From NCBI RefSeq assembly GCF_901000735.1, contig NC_081541.1:21176941-21240940 (forward strand): a stretch of 64,000 nucleotides of DNA. The letters run 5' to 3'. The notes under the pieces are model-generated. The model saw only the letters and a program-made list of their open reading frames with translations, was not told the DNA's origin and ran no database searches. A program made the position numbers and the translations under genes. Positions 24,417 through 34,515 of the stretch are shown piece by piece. How positions within the stretch are numbered: the first letter of the stretch is position 1; every line of letters begins with the position of its first letter. The DNA comes from Corylus avellana. Its lineage: Eukaryota; Streptophyta; Magnoliopsida; Fagales; Betulaceae.

Positions 24417-24423
24417 AGATTTC

Positions 24424-27400
24424 TTTCATGTCATTATGTCAAATTAAAAGGTGACATGAGAAAGGTCATGAACATGGTGGTTGACAAGTCAAAAGCAATA
24501 AAAATATATTTATTTGAAATATTGATTTCTTCCAGGTACGGAAAATAAAGGCCCAAGTTGAAATTTGTTGTGTTAACATAGAGACATATCCCATATAGTA
24601 TTTTCAATAATACGTATGGTGTAGATTTTTCATCTACAAGACATAGTACAAGTATGAACAACAATTATACTTGCATATTAAATTGAAAGCATAAAAGAAA
24701 TCAACTAGGGTGAATAAAAGAAATCAAGTGGGAGAAGAAAATTGGAGAGGATGACAAAATGTTTTGAGAACCTTGTGTAGTATGTGGCGTTGGAGAGAGA
24801 GGTAGAGAAAGATATGTAAATTTCCTTGAGGATTAATGGTTATTTATAGGTTTTGGCATTTCTTAAATAATGAAAGAATGAGAAAGAGAGAGACAGTCGT
24901 AGATTTTCTTTGAAGAAGAATGGGTAGTGCTAAGTTCTGGTGCTCTTGAAAAGATAAAATGATAGAATAAGAGGGAGATAGAGAGACGGCTGCGTGCAGT
25001 GTTTAGAATGCTAGGGTTCTTGAGAGAAAAATGAGGGAAGGTAAAAGTTTTGAGAAAATAAGAGAATAAAGAGATGGGTGGCAATTTGGAACTCTTTGTT
25101 TAGGGTTTCTTGTCTTTGGTTTTATAAAATCTTCTTTAGAATAGATATATATATATCCATTCATCCGTTCACAAACTCAAGTTAGTTTTAAAGGAAAGTT
25201 TTTGAAAATAAATGCCTAGTTGACATGGGGTACATAGCTAGGTTTTGGGAAAATCTTTGTCTAATAAAAAATCTATCTTAACCGTATAGGCATATGGCCA
25301 CTTGGTTCAATTGTTTTAGAATCCCATGAAACAATGAATATGGACATGAAAGGAGTCTTATGAGAGGAGTCCTATATATTGATCAAAACATTCAAGGATT
25401 CGTCACTTGGGAATCCGGCAAAGTATTCATTTAATACATTACTATACGACTGTTGTATGGTAATTGACGTCGTAGAACATTCACTTCTAATTTCAATTAA
25501 ATATTCTGCGTAAGTTAAAATACAACTTTTTTGGATATTGTTTTTCTAATATATGCATATCTCTCCTTGATCCTACACAGCTCTCTTTCGATGTGGGAAT
25601 TCTTTCTATCTTTGGTCAATTGGAAGGAAAATATAGAGAAAAGTTGAAGGAGAATTACTGCATGGTAGATAAGGGTTACAATTATTTTCCAACCAAGCTA
25701 CCTGGCACTGCATATTCTAAGGCACTCTTGGTAATAATAAGCAGCATATATTCTTATTTCTTAATATAATCTGACTTCTCTCCCCCCCTAGCAGGTAATT
25801 AAACACAATTACACAACCCAGAAAACCAGTAATCCAACAAAACAACCCAACACTTTTAGAATCGTCTAATCCTACTCTTTTCAATACAATAATGAGAACA
25901 TAGAACAAGCAGGTAATTAAACACAATTATACAACCCAGAAATCAAACAAAACAGAGAAAACTTTAGAATCGTCTAATACTTATTAAACTCCTAATTTAG
26001 GAGTATAATCCTAAAAGCAGAGAAAACTTTGTTGAATTTAAAATCCCTAATTCTCCTAAAAATCATAATACATCAAAAATCTGACTATTACAATCCCAAA
26101 TCGACAACTTAAAGGGACAGCAGAGACAAAGAGAAACAGAGACAGAGAGAGACTCACCAGTACAGGAACAGTAACGGCGGAATAATCGCCAGCCGGAGAG
26201 AGAGCACTATCTGGGCACCGTAGAGAGAGGATACGCACGCGTCGATCGATCGGGGAGATGGAGAGGGGGATGGCCGACCGGTTTCGACTGGAGAAGATGG
26301 CCAGTGGGTTGGCCAACCGCGCGGGTCACTTGGCGCCGGAGAGAGAAAGGTAGGGATATGGAGATGGAGACAAGGGGGGACTGGCGCCGTAGAGAGAGGC
26401 CGGCCGGTTTCGACTGGAGAAGATGGCCGGTGGGTTGGCCAACCGCGCGGGTCAATGGGCGCCGGAGAGAGAGATAGGGATATGGAGATGAAGAGAGGGG
26501 CGACTGGCGGGCCGCGCGGGGAGAGGCTAGGGAAAATATATAGTGAGGGAGAAATTCATGTGAACGTGCTTAGGTTTTCAATGCCTAGCAGTACATCATA
26601 CGTATATTATTTATAGAGTATAGAGTTTGTAATTATCTTGGTATCTATATAATGACTACGTCTCTAACTCTAGGAGTAGATAATATAATATTTAAACTAT
26701 ATCTAATCTAGTCTATGAATTATAATACAATGTAAACTCTTATGAGATAAATATTATCTCCTTCTATATCTAGATTCCTCTTGTGGTTTATTTATTTATT
26801 TTTGGGTATTTTTGGGTATATTTTTCTCTTTATCTTTTGGGTTGAGCTTTTGGGTATTGATTTTTGGGGTTTTTTTTTGGTTTTTTTTTTTCTCTTAATC
26901 TTCTGTGATAATCTTGAGTTTTGGGTATAGATTTTTGGGTTTTTTTTTTTGGATTTTTTGTCTTAATCTTCTGGGCTAATCTTGAGCTTTGAGTATTGAA
27001 TTGATGTTGTGTTCTCTGGGTTTTGGGTTTTGTTTTAGGTTAATCTTAAGCTTTTGGGTTTAGGCTTTAGGGTTTTAATTTAACTATAAATTACCGTATA
27101 AGAAATATTCTAAGAAATCGATTCCACTCTATAATAATTTTAATATTAGAAATATTCTAACAAAAATAATTTTAATCCATTAAAAATAATGAATTTAAAT
27201 CCTAAACTACGGAACAACTCCCATTGCATATAAAAACCAAGCATTTGACTCAATTCAAGAACAAGTTTTTGAAAAACTATTCAATTGATTGTATAGTTTG
27301 ATTGAAAAGAAAGTTATTGGACTCTTCAATTAATTACAATATCAAGTTTTATGTAAATAAAAAATCCTTAACTTGATATCTGATCTTAGTGGGTACAATT

Positions 27401-29772
27401 AGATAAACACCTAAACTTTTCTAAAAATTTTAACTAATGTAGGTTTTTCTAATATTTCAGTGGTGGCAATTGCCCCCACTCAAATGTATGTGGTTCTGCC
27501 CCTGATTACTCTTTGGAAAGGTGAAGCTGGAAGATGTTTGTGTTTAGCTAATTGATGGCCATCTGCTATCTTTATTCTTGCAGCTACTCCATAAAGGAAG
27601 TATATGTTTTAACACATCCAATGGCATATAACTGCTGGTCTGCCAGTTGCTCGTCCTAATTAGGTCAAGGATGTGGAAGTAAATATGGTAAAAGAGAAGA
27701 TACTCAAATTAGTGTCATCAGCAATGGGGTCTAAGTCCATTCCGTGTACTCTTCCTTCTTGGAACTCATTGAGGAGTTGTTTTTCTTTGCATCAACTCTC
27801 AGGCTCTTCATGTAGAGGAGAATAATGCAGGGCTAGTTGATGTTTTGACAGTTTGAAGGAATCTTGGACATGAAAAATTTCTTGGCAAGAGTTCCTTCTT
27901 GGAATTAATTAACATTTGGATTTGCAGGAATTAGTGTTCAATATAGGCTGCAGATCTGTATTTTTCAAGGAGCCTTTTGGGACTGTCTTCTAGAAACTGT
28001 TTTTAAATTTCATGCAAGGTGTCAAAAGTTCTAATTCAGGAAGAAAAATTATTTAGTATAAATTTCCATTGTGAAGTGCATGAAAGTGTGCTAGAGAATT
28101 AGTTGTGTACCCTCTTTGTATCCACTCTTATTTACATTTTCTGTTTCTTTTTTGGGTTTTTAGCGAAAGTTTGCGGCATATTAATATCAGTTTGTTTGTT
28201 TGTTTTTAGGGCTTTCAAGCAAATTTTGTTAGTGTTCCTTTTGTTCTTGTTTTTCTTTTACATTTTGTAAGTCTATCACTGTACAGTACTTCTCTTTACA
28301 TTCCTGTTAGCTTCCTGCTTATCACCTTATATATCCCATACTTCTGTTTTAAGCTTCTTGCAAGCCCTCCTTTTTTTTCCCCACTGTTTTTTCTTTTCTT
28401 CCGTAACAGCTATGGGATAGTTAGCAGAGAGCTCTTTAGCTTAGAATCTGTGTCTCTAGCTTGTCTTTTTTTTTCAACTTTGTCTGGCATTATTTTGGCA
28501 ATGTTATTAAAGTTAGTCTCATATGAGAGTGTATCAGTTTAACATGGTGCATAAATCTCAAGGTTCATACTTTTCAAAAAAAAAAAAAATGTCAAGGTTC
28601 ATGAAGTTCTTGTGTCAATATGACAAGAGAAGGGTATGGTTATTGGATAGGTTTCTGGCATACATACAGCTTGAGTTTGTATGCTGCAAATGCATCCAGC
28701 AATGAAATAGTGAAAGAAGTACCTAGCAGGTTAAGTTGTCTCAGATAATCTCCTAATCTCTCTCTATTTTGCGTTTATATTAGAGTTAGTAAGAATTCTT
28801 GTTTGACATGCTATTGCCTTTTCCATGTATGTTATGGGAGGGGGAAAAGACATTAATGGTAAATGTATCATTTACCCCTGGTTGGGGAATTATACAATTT
28901 AGACATTGTGTATGTCTGTAAATGGAATGGATATAAACTCAATCGGGATATACTGGAACTTGGTCTAAACGTGTTTACCAACAAGCAGTGTATCATTCTT
29001 TCAATTTCATTATGTTTCGTGATGATATTCAGTTAGAGGAGCGGGAGCCCTATACCCCAAAAGTAAAATGAAAGAGGGAATTCAAGAATTTAGAATGCTC
29101 CATCAATTATGCGGCTAGAGGGAGACTTTCTCCCGAGAGGTGCCAGCGCCGGTGGAATTGTGTTGGGACAAAAAACGCACTTACCATTTCTCTAGAGGTG
29201 CATTAGGGGCTTTGGTTGTTAGGGCTGGTGTTGGGCTAGTGTAGGCTTTAGTCTCTGGGTCTTTTTCTTTGGTTTTACCGTGTGGCTGTGGCTACTTGTT
29301 GGGTTTTTGGGTTGGGTTTTCTTGGGTTTTGTCTTTGGGTTTTGTCTTTGGGTTTTAAGTTGGGTTACCTATGTATACTTTTTGTGTACCTAGATGCGCA
29401 TTGTACTTTTTTTGATATATACAATATTACTTATCAAAAACAAAAAAAAAGTATCTCGCAGAAATTCAAAATTGAAATAAATTAAAACCTAGTCATGACA
29501 CAAAACCCTTTTCTTTTTCTTTTCTTCTTCTTTTTTTTTTTTTTTTTTTTTAATTTTTTAAAAAATTGAATTGTTGAGCTAGGAACACATCTTGTTGAAG
29601 CAGATTTTTGCATGGCCAAACTAGACAACGGTCTCCCGCAAAACAAGGAGAAAGTATACCAGAGTGATGCCAGCCTAAAAGGGCCTTCGATGCTTAAGTT
29701 AGTGAAGTATTTTGAGAGAAAAATGTAACGGAAATAGTTTGTAGGGTTGGATAGGAATACATGTTTTCTAGG
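24424..29772. repeat. Direct repeat, copy 2 (partner 1184-7318)
   Basis: Matches the first copy over 24424-27113 and 27537-29772. The replacement segment 27114-27536 is unrelated to its counterpart and contains GGTGGCAATTGCCCCCACTC near 27460, a motif often seen near decayed plant transposon-derived genes; that attribution is weak. It contains the tandem 126-bp GC-rich units near 26275-26500 and the LINE-like tail at 28985-29455. It ends exactly at the start of the family A LTR at 29773, whereas copy 1 continues without an LTR at 7318. Confidence 0.85.
28985..29455 (+). mobile_element. Probable LINE 3' end, second copy
   Basis: Equivalent of 6560-7010, with the same G/T-rich 3' sequence, GTATACTTTTTGTGTACC and an A-rich end. 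It has one extra GGGTTTTGTCTTT unit and a stop in the short frame that is open in copy 1. Confidence 0.55.
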
Positions 29773-31122
29773 TGATGAGTGCCAAATATTGCATATTTGG
29801 ACCCCTTAATCTGCATTTGCTAAGCCTTTTGCTTTATTATTTTCTGATGTTTTGGTTAGTTTTGGTGTTTTAGTGATTTGCAGGCTGTTAAGAGAAAAAT
29901 GCGGTTTTAAGGTGATATTTGCAACTCATTCTGGGGCTTAAGACACTTCATGGAGCATTGGTAGTAAATTGGGATCGAGCAATGATTCGCACTCGATGAG
30001 TCCCACTAAAAAGGCCATATCTAGAGTTTTATAGCTTGGATTGAGGTGATCTTGGTGTCATTGGGAAGCTAACTCAAAGATCTACAAAGTCATGGTTCAC
30101 AAGATTAGGCTAATTCCGACTGGAAGTGCGCTCGAGCGCACTCGCGCCCTGCGCAGCAACATACATGCTGCACGAGTGCGATCGAGCGCATATAGAGTGC
30201 GATCGAGCGCACTCGGCCGACCTGGCAGCGCTAAAACCCTAAAATTAGCTTATAAATATCATTCTTTTTCACTGTAAACGTACGAAGATGCGCCGGGGGC
30301 GCCGTACTTTGTCAATTTTCTACTTTTCTAGGTTTTTGGAGCTTTGAACTCCAGTTCCATTGTAAGTTTTATTTTTCTCATGATGTCAATTCAAGTGTTT
30401 ATCGTTTTTGTTATCATGAGAGGCTAAAACCTTCAACTAAGGTTGAAGATGAAGCCTGGTCATTGATAAACATACATGTCTTGTCGTTTTGTACATACAA
30501 TGAGACTATATTATGAAAGTGTTGTTCAAAAGCCAATTCAACAGTTTGATTAAGTTTAATTGATTAAATGTTGATAATATAGTGTTGTTCAAAAGCCAAT
30601 TCAACAGTTTAATTAAGTTTAATTGATTAAATGTTGGTAATATACTCATGCTTAATTTAATATTCGTTGTGTTTCGTCTGGGGGTACATCGAATGATTGG
30701 ATTGAGACTAATATCCATTGTGATCTACGAATACAGTGGATGATTTGATCTCAATTAAATATTCGTTGTGATTCTTTTAACGGATGGATTCATCGAATGA
30801 TTTCATTTGCATGTTTACAACTTTTGAACAATGTATTTGGATTGAATATTGTATGCATAAAATGCAAGACATGTTGTTTGATTTGGCGAGGGGGATTCGG
30901 AAACCTTAGTAATTTGACATTACTTATTCTCAAATTGTTTAATTTAGTTTATGATTTTGCACGACACAATTACAAAAATTGAAACTAGGTTAAGATAAAA
31001 TTAGGTTAAACTAGAAAATTAATTTTTGCAAACACATCTCCCTGTGGATTCGACCTCGCACTTGCACACACTTTACTGCACACGACTCGTGCGCTTGCGA
31101 GTACAATTAAATTTGTACATCA
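29773..31122 (+). mobile_element. Family A 5' LTR, complete (1350 bp)
   Basis: Begins TGATGAGTGCCAAATATTGC and ends GTACATCA, five bases before the primer binding site, so both ends are defined. U3 contains perfect and near-perfect CpG palindromes (30127-30210) and TATAAATA at 30251-30258. R/U5 contains two tandem copies of GTGTTGTTCAAAAGCCAATT (30518 and 30581) and the CCTGTGGATTCGACCTCGC signature near 31042. It is inserted at the end of direct-repeat copy 2. The unoccupied counterpart is at 7318. Confidence 0.88.
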
Positions 31123-31127
31123 AATTT

Positions 31128-31145
31128 TGGCGCCATTGCCGGGGA
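31128..31145 (+). promoter_or_regulatory. Primer binding site of tRNA-Asp type
   Basis: TGGCGCCATTGCCGGGGA lies five bases after the LTR. It differs by one base from the TGGCGCCGTTGCCGGGGA site of plant Athila-like Ty3/gypsy elements, which are regarded as primed by tRNA-Asp. This fixes the 5' LTR end and the strand of the element. Confidence 0.85.
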
Positions 31146-31329
31146 GTTGTTTGTTTTTGTGAAAATTGATTTTATTTTTCTACTAGTTTAGGTAGATTTT
31201 TGTTTCATTTTCTTTTTGCAATTTTTGTTTATTTTTATTTTTATTTGTTTTTGTTTTGTTTCATCTAACCATTAAAAAAAAAAAGAAGTTTGGTTTCTGT
31301 TTTCATTTTTTTCTGCAGTTCTGCGAAAT

Positions 31330-31560
31330 CTACTCCCTGCCAGTGCGCTCGATCGCACCTCACTCGTGCACTCAAGCATAAGGCAGCAGAGGAAGCGCGC
31401 CTACGCTCAATCCTCTCCAGCTAAGCTCAAGCGCACAACAAACATACGCTCGAGCGCAATTCGCTTACGCTCGAGCGCACACGCACATCAACAGCACACC
31501 TGCCGGACCAACTTCCACCTGCGCTCGATCACTCCTCACCTGCGCTCGAGCGCACCTCCG
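31330..31560 (+). promoter_or_regulatory. Array of CpG palindromes in the retroelement leader
   Basis: Between primer site and gag there are repeated variants: GTGCGCTCGATCGCAC (31340), ACGCTCGAGCGCA (31446 and 31467), TGCGCTCGATCAC (31520) and the perfect TGCGCTCGAGCGCA (31541-31554). The same motif type populates U3 of the LTRs. The location in the transcribed leader makes RNA dimerisation or packaging possible, but this is inference. Confidence 0.5.
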
Positions 31561-31744
31561 CAGACTGCACCAAAACGAGCCAGCACCTTGAATTTTGCCA
31601 AACTTATGTTTGGTCTGTTTTGTGAGTTTTTGTTTTAAATTTTTGGTATTTTTATTTATTTTATTTTCAAAAAAAAAAAAAAAACCAACAAAAACCAAAA
31701 AAATTTGATTAATGTTTCATGTGGAAGTGTGTTTTGTTTAAAGA

Positions 31745-33070
31745 GTGAGGATAAGCATGAATTTTCCTTTAGGTAATTTTAATGCTACCCCTAGTCGTAA
31801 GACACTCATTCATACCAACTATCCTCACCATTTTCACCCACATGGACCATGTTCATACTGCTCTAACCCTTATCATAGTTCAGGTAATTGTCCATCCTGG
31901 GGACAATTTTTCAATTTTTCACATGAGCAGATGAACACCAACTTCTCCAGTCCGGGGTCTGAATCAAATTTCAATTGCTACACCCCAGACTGGAGCAACC
32001 ATTCTAATTTCTCGTGGCAAGCTAATGCTACAGGAAATTATGCTCCCCAATTTGATGAACTGCACCAGCCTGAATATCCGCAGTTCGACAACCAATCCTC
32101 TACCCCTTCACCCTGCAATTATCCTCCACAAGATTTATCATTGGAAAACACCCTCAAAGAGTTCATACAGTCTAATGGCCAAACCTTGCAAGAGCTTAAA
32201 AATGCCACCATGGTCAACTCCCAAGCCATAAATGAAGTGAAGAATGCAGCCATGGCCAACACTCAAGCAATTGAAAAGTTGGAAGGACAACTTGGTCATT
32301 TAGTTGCTGAACTCACCAGAATAGAGGAAGAAGAGCTTCAAAGTCAGTTGATGGCTGAAAGGCACTACATGATTGATGAGGATGATTCCAGCAATCCTTA
32401 TCATGAGCATGTCCAAGCCACCACCCCAGTTGGGAGAGACAAAATTGTTGAGGAGACTGTTGATGAGCCAAGTCTGGAGGACCCATTGGGAAAGTGCTTT
32501 GCTCAATTTGGATGTGACCTAGACCTTGACAAGTTACTTGAGCAAGCTGATGCTTTATTGGGCTCCACTCCCAAGATGCGAACTGAGAATGGGGAAACCA
32601 CTGAGATATCATTCCCTAACTCATCTTCATCAACAGCGAAACCTTTCATTATGGATAACAATGAAGAGGAAGAGAAAGAGGAGCACTTGGAGTAAGTTGA
32701 GCACCGTGAGCAAATTAAGCCCCAAAATCTGTTCAATGACAATGAAGTGAGTACTGAAGCTCACTGCTTTGTCACAATCCCACTTGAGACACTCCATGGA
32801 CCCCAAGCTTCATCTTATCAATGTCTCAAAAAGCTGTCTCATTTTGAACGTCTCCAGGATCTATGCGCACAAGGTTACAAATCTAGGAACCATGTTCCTA
32901 AGAAGATCCTTCGAAGCAAGCAACTAGGCTACCTGAGACGGCTAAACATCCTTCCAGAGGGCTATCAAATTCTTGAGAAGAAAGGGTGGAAGGGATTGGT
33001 TGGACACCCAAATGATCGGGGAAAGTGTGGTATTTTTTCTTTCTTTTTATTTTCCGCACTTTATTTTTGA
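31745..33070 (+). CDS. Gag-derived protein of a pol-less LTR element, one internal stop
   Basis: Open from 31745 to a TAA at 32693, and in the same frame again from 32747 to 33070, so a single stop splits an otherwise continuous frame. An N-terminal zinc knuckle is visible at residues 36-49 (C36, C39, H44, C49; spacing C-x2-C-x4-H-x4-C). Aromatic/Asn-rich sequence follows, then a likely coiled coil at about residues 140-200 (LQELKNAT, AINEVKNA, AIEKLEGQLGHLVAEL), acidic linkers (LEDPLGKCFAQFGCDLDLDK) and a basic C-terminal module (KILRSKQLGYLRRLN, GYQILEKKGWKGLVGHPND). The zinc knuckle and coiled coil resemble the C-terminal part of Athila-type gag. No capsid-like N-terminus, protease, RT or integrase follows, so the element would depend on enzymes from another element. 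A relative at 57186-58459 lacks the internal stop but has several others. Confidence 0.7.
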
Positions 33071-33264
33071 TTTCTTTTCCTTTTTGTCATTTCATTTCTT
33101 GTCATTTCATTTTTTGTCTCTAACAGCAATTAATCTTTTGATGTTTGTTTCTATGAGGAAATATTGCTGTTAGATTTTGACAGGTGTTTTGGTGTTCAAG
33201 TTTGGGGGACGCCCTAGCCTTTTGCACACTCCGGTTCCTCATCCCACGGTATTGTATCTCTTGC

Positions 33265-33281
33265 CACATTGGGACAATGTG
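33265..33281 (+). promoter_or_regulatory. Conserved 7-bp hairpin near an internal polypurine tract
   Basis: CACATTG, GGA, CAATGTG: a perfect stem with a three-base loop. The equivalents are 37499-37516 (loop AGGA, one mismatch) and 58656-58673 (loop GGAA, perfect). It is followed within about 15 bases by a G5 purine run in each case. Function is unknown. Confidence 0.5.
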
Positions 33282-33317
33282 TCATTTAAGTTATGGGGGT
33301 GTGGACAAACACACTGT

Positions 33318-33400
33318 CTGTTTGTTTGTTTGTGTCTTTTTGTTTGTTTTTATCTGTTTGTTTGTGTCTTTTTGTTTGTTTTTATCTGTTTGTTTTGTTA
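33318..33400. repeat. Minisatellite of TGTTTGTTTGTGTCTTTT units
   Basis: About two and a half copies of a 34-base unit made of TTTG/TGTC steps. A shorter version is at 37548-37600. Likely replication slippage. Confidence 0.7.
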
Positions 33401-34325
33401 AAAAAAAAAAAAAAATTGTGCTATGTTGTTGATTGGGCATGAGTTACATCATAACTATGGTTTGCATGTCATTAGTGTGTTTAACTTTTTGAACACTGCA
33501 TGTCATTAGAAATCTGAGTCCTTTGACTCATTTGGTGGATTAGAGAGACTTCACATGTCTGAGTTGATTATCACAAGCACACTAGCATAAAGTTTGTGAG
33601 GTATGAGATTTGGATTGATTAGGGTGTGCCTTGTAATTTGTAGGATGAAGTGTTGATGAAACCTTGGCTTGAAGGTAGAAAAAAAAAAAGAAAAAAAAAA
33701 GTGTCATCATCAGTTTGAGCTTTTCATTGAGTAACCGCACCTCATGCCTCACTAAGCATTGAGTGTTCGCGTAAAAAGATGAGAAATTCAACTTGGTTGA
33801 CTATATGGCTAGTTTGGCTTCGTAGCCTTTTTGACTTGAGTAATTAAGCCTTAGGGATGTTTTACATCTAGTGCCCTAAAACCATCTGGTTTGGGAGTTA
33901 CTGGCCCAACACTCATTACATAGGTCAATTAGAAAGCTTAAAGGAGCTGAACATTGCACAGCCTATACAAAAAAAATATATAAATAAAAAATATATATAT
34001 ATATATATATAAAGAAAAAAATGCATGTCTTGATTTAAGCCTTTGGTGTTTTCATCTATGTGAATTCCTATGAATTTTGAGGTACACCAAACTTTGAAAA
34101 AAATTGAAGCCTCTTAACTTTGTGTTAGTCTCACTTTGCACCTATTAGAGCTTGTGTTGTCTCAAATTTCCACCTTTGAGTTAAATGATTTGTGGTTGGC
34201 TTGATGATTTGATTGTAGTGTTTACTTTGTTAAACCTGCTCATGATGTGAGAACCATGTGTTTGTGTGGAAATTGTGTTTGTCAATGACATAGTGCTAAA
34301 AATGTTTGTGGGTATCATTTCTGTT

Positions 34326-34418
34326 AAACCCTCACGAGACTTCACTCGTTCACTAGGGATGCCTAGGGGTTTAAAAGGCTTGTTGCATATGCTAAATGCA
34401 GTCGTCTCTCCCACGACA
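34326..34418 (+). ncRNA. Candidate structured RNA block (family A)
   Basis: Outer stem AAACCC (34326-34331) with GGGTTT (34367-34372) encloses hairpin ACGAG (34334) and CTCGT (34345). A second hairpin TTGCAT/ATGCAG uses one wobble pair where other copies have ATGCAA. A third is TCGT/ACGA. It lies about 60 bases before the polypurine tract. Confidence 0.5.
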
Positions 34419-34471
34419 GTGGACTTATGTTTCTTGTTTTCATTTTGTTTTGCTAAGGGACTAGCAAAATG

Positions 34472-34487
34472 TAAGTTTGGGGGTATT
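34472..34487 (+). promoter_or_regulatory. Polypurine tract before the 3' LTR
   Basis: AAGTTTGGGGG followed by TATT, then the LTR start TGATGAGTGCC at 34488. This is the expected primer for plus-strand DNA synthesis. The same sequence precedes the LTRs at 47026, 55419 and 59793. Confidence 0.75.
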
Positions 34488-34515
34488 TGATGAGTGCCAA
34501 ATATTGTATATTTTG
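34488..34515 (+). mobile_element. 3' LTR stub of the family A element
   Basis: Only about 28 bases of LTR (TGATGAGTGCCAAATATTG) remain before the sequence switches to an inverted family C-like segment. The element therefore lacks a usable 3' LTR. Confidence 0.75.

Larger units (their letters stand above)
33071..34487 (+). mobile_element. Long non-coding 3' internal region of the family A element
   Basis: Contains in order a T-rich tract; a polypurine-like AAGTTTGGGGGACG (33199); hairpin CACATTG-GGA-CAATGTG (33265-33281); ATGGGGGTGTGG; a TGTTTGTTTGTGTCTTTT minisatellite (33318-33400); the GGCTTCGTAGCCTTTTTGAC block (33817); CCTAAAACCATCTGGTTTGG; a (TA)n run at 33993-34010; the structured block 34326-34418; and the terminal polypurine tract. 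No consistent protein frame between copies. Confidence 0.75.

Noticed and set aside
31330..31560. CRISPR-like spaced repeats
   Set aside because: Motifs are short, irregularly spaced and palindromic, in a plant retrotransposon leader; nothing resembles a CRISPR array.
34266..34490. Recurring 66-74 residue frame ending in CKFGGI or FKFGGI next to several LTRs
   Set aside because: It overlaps the structured block. In the copies at 13874 and 35292 the frame is stopped or shifted while base pairings persist, so a protein is not the better explanation.
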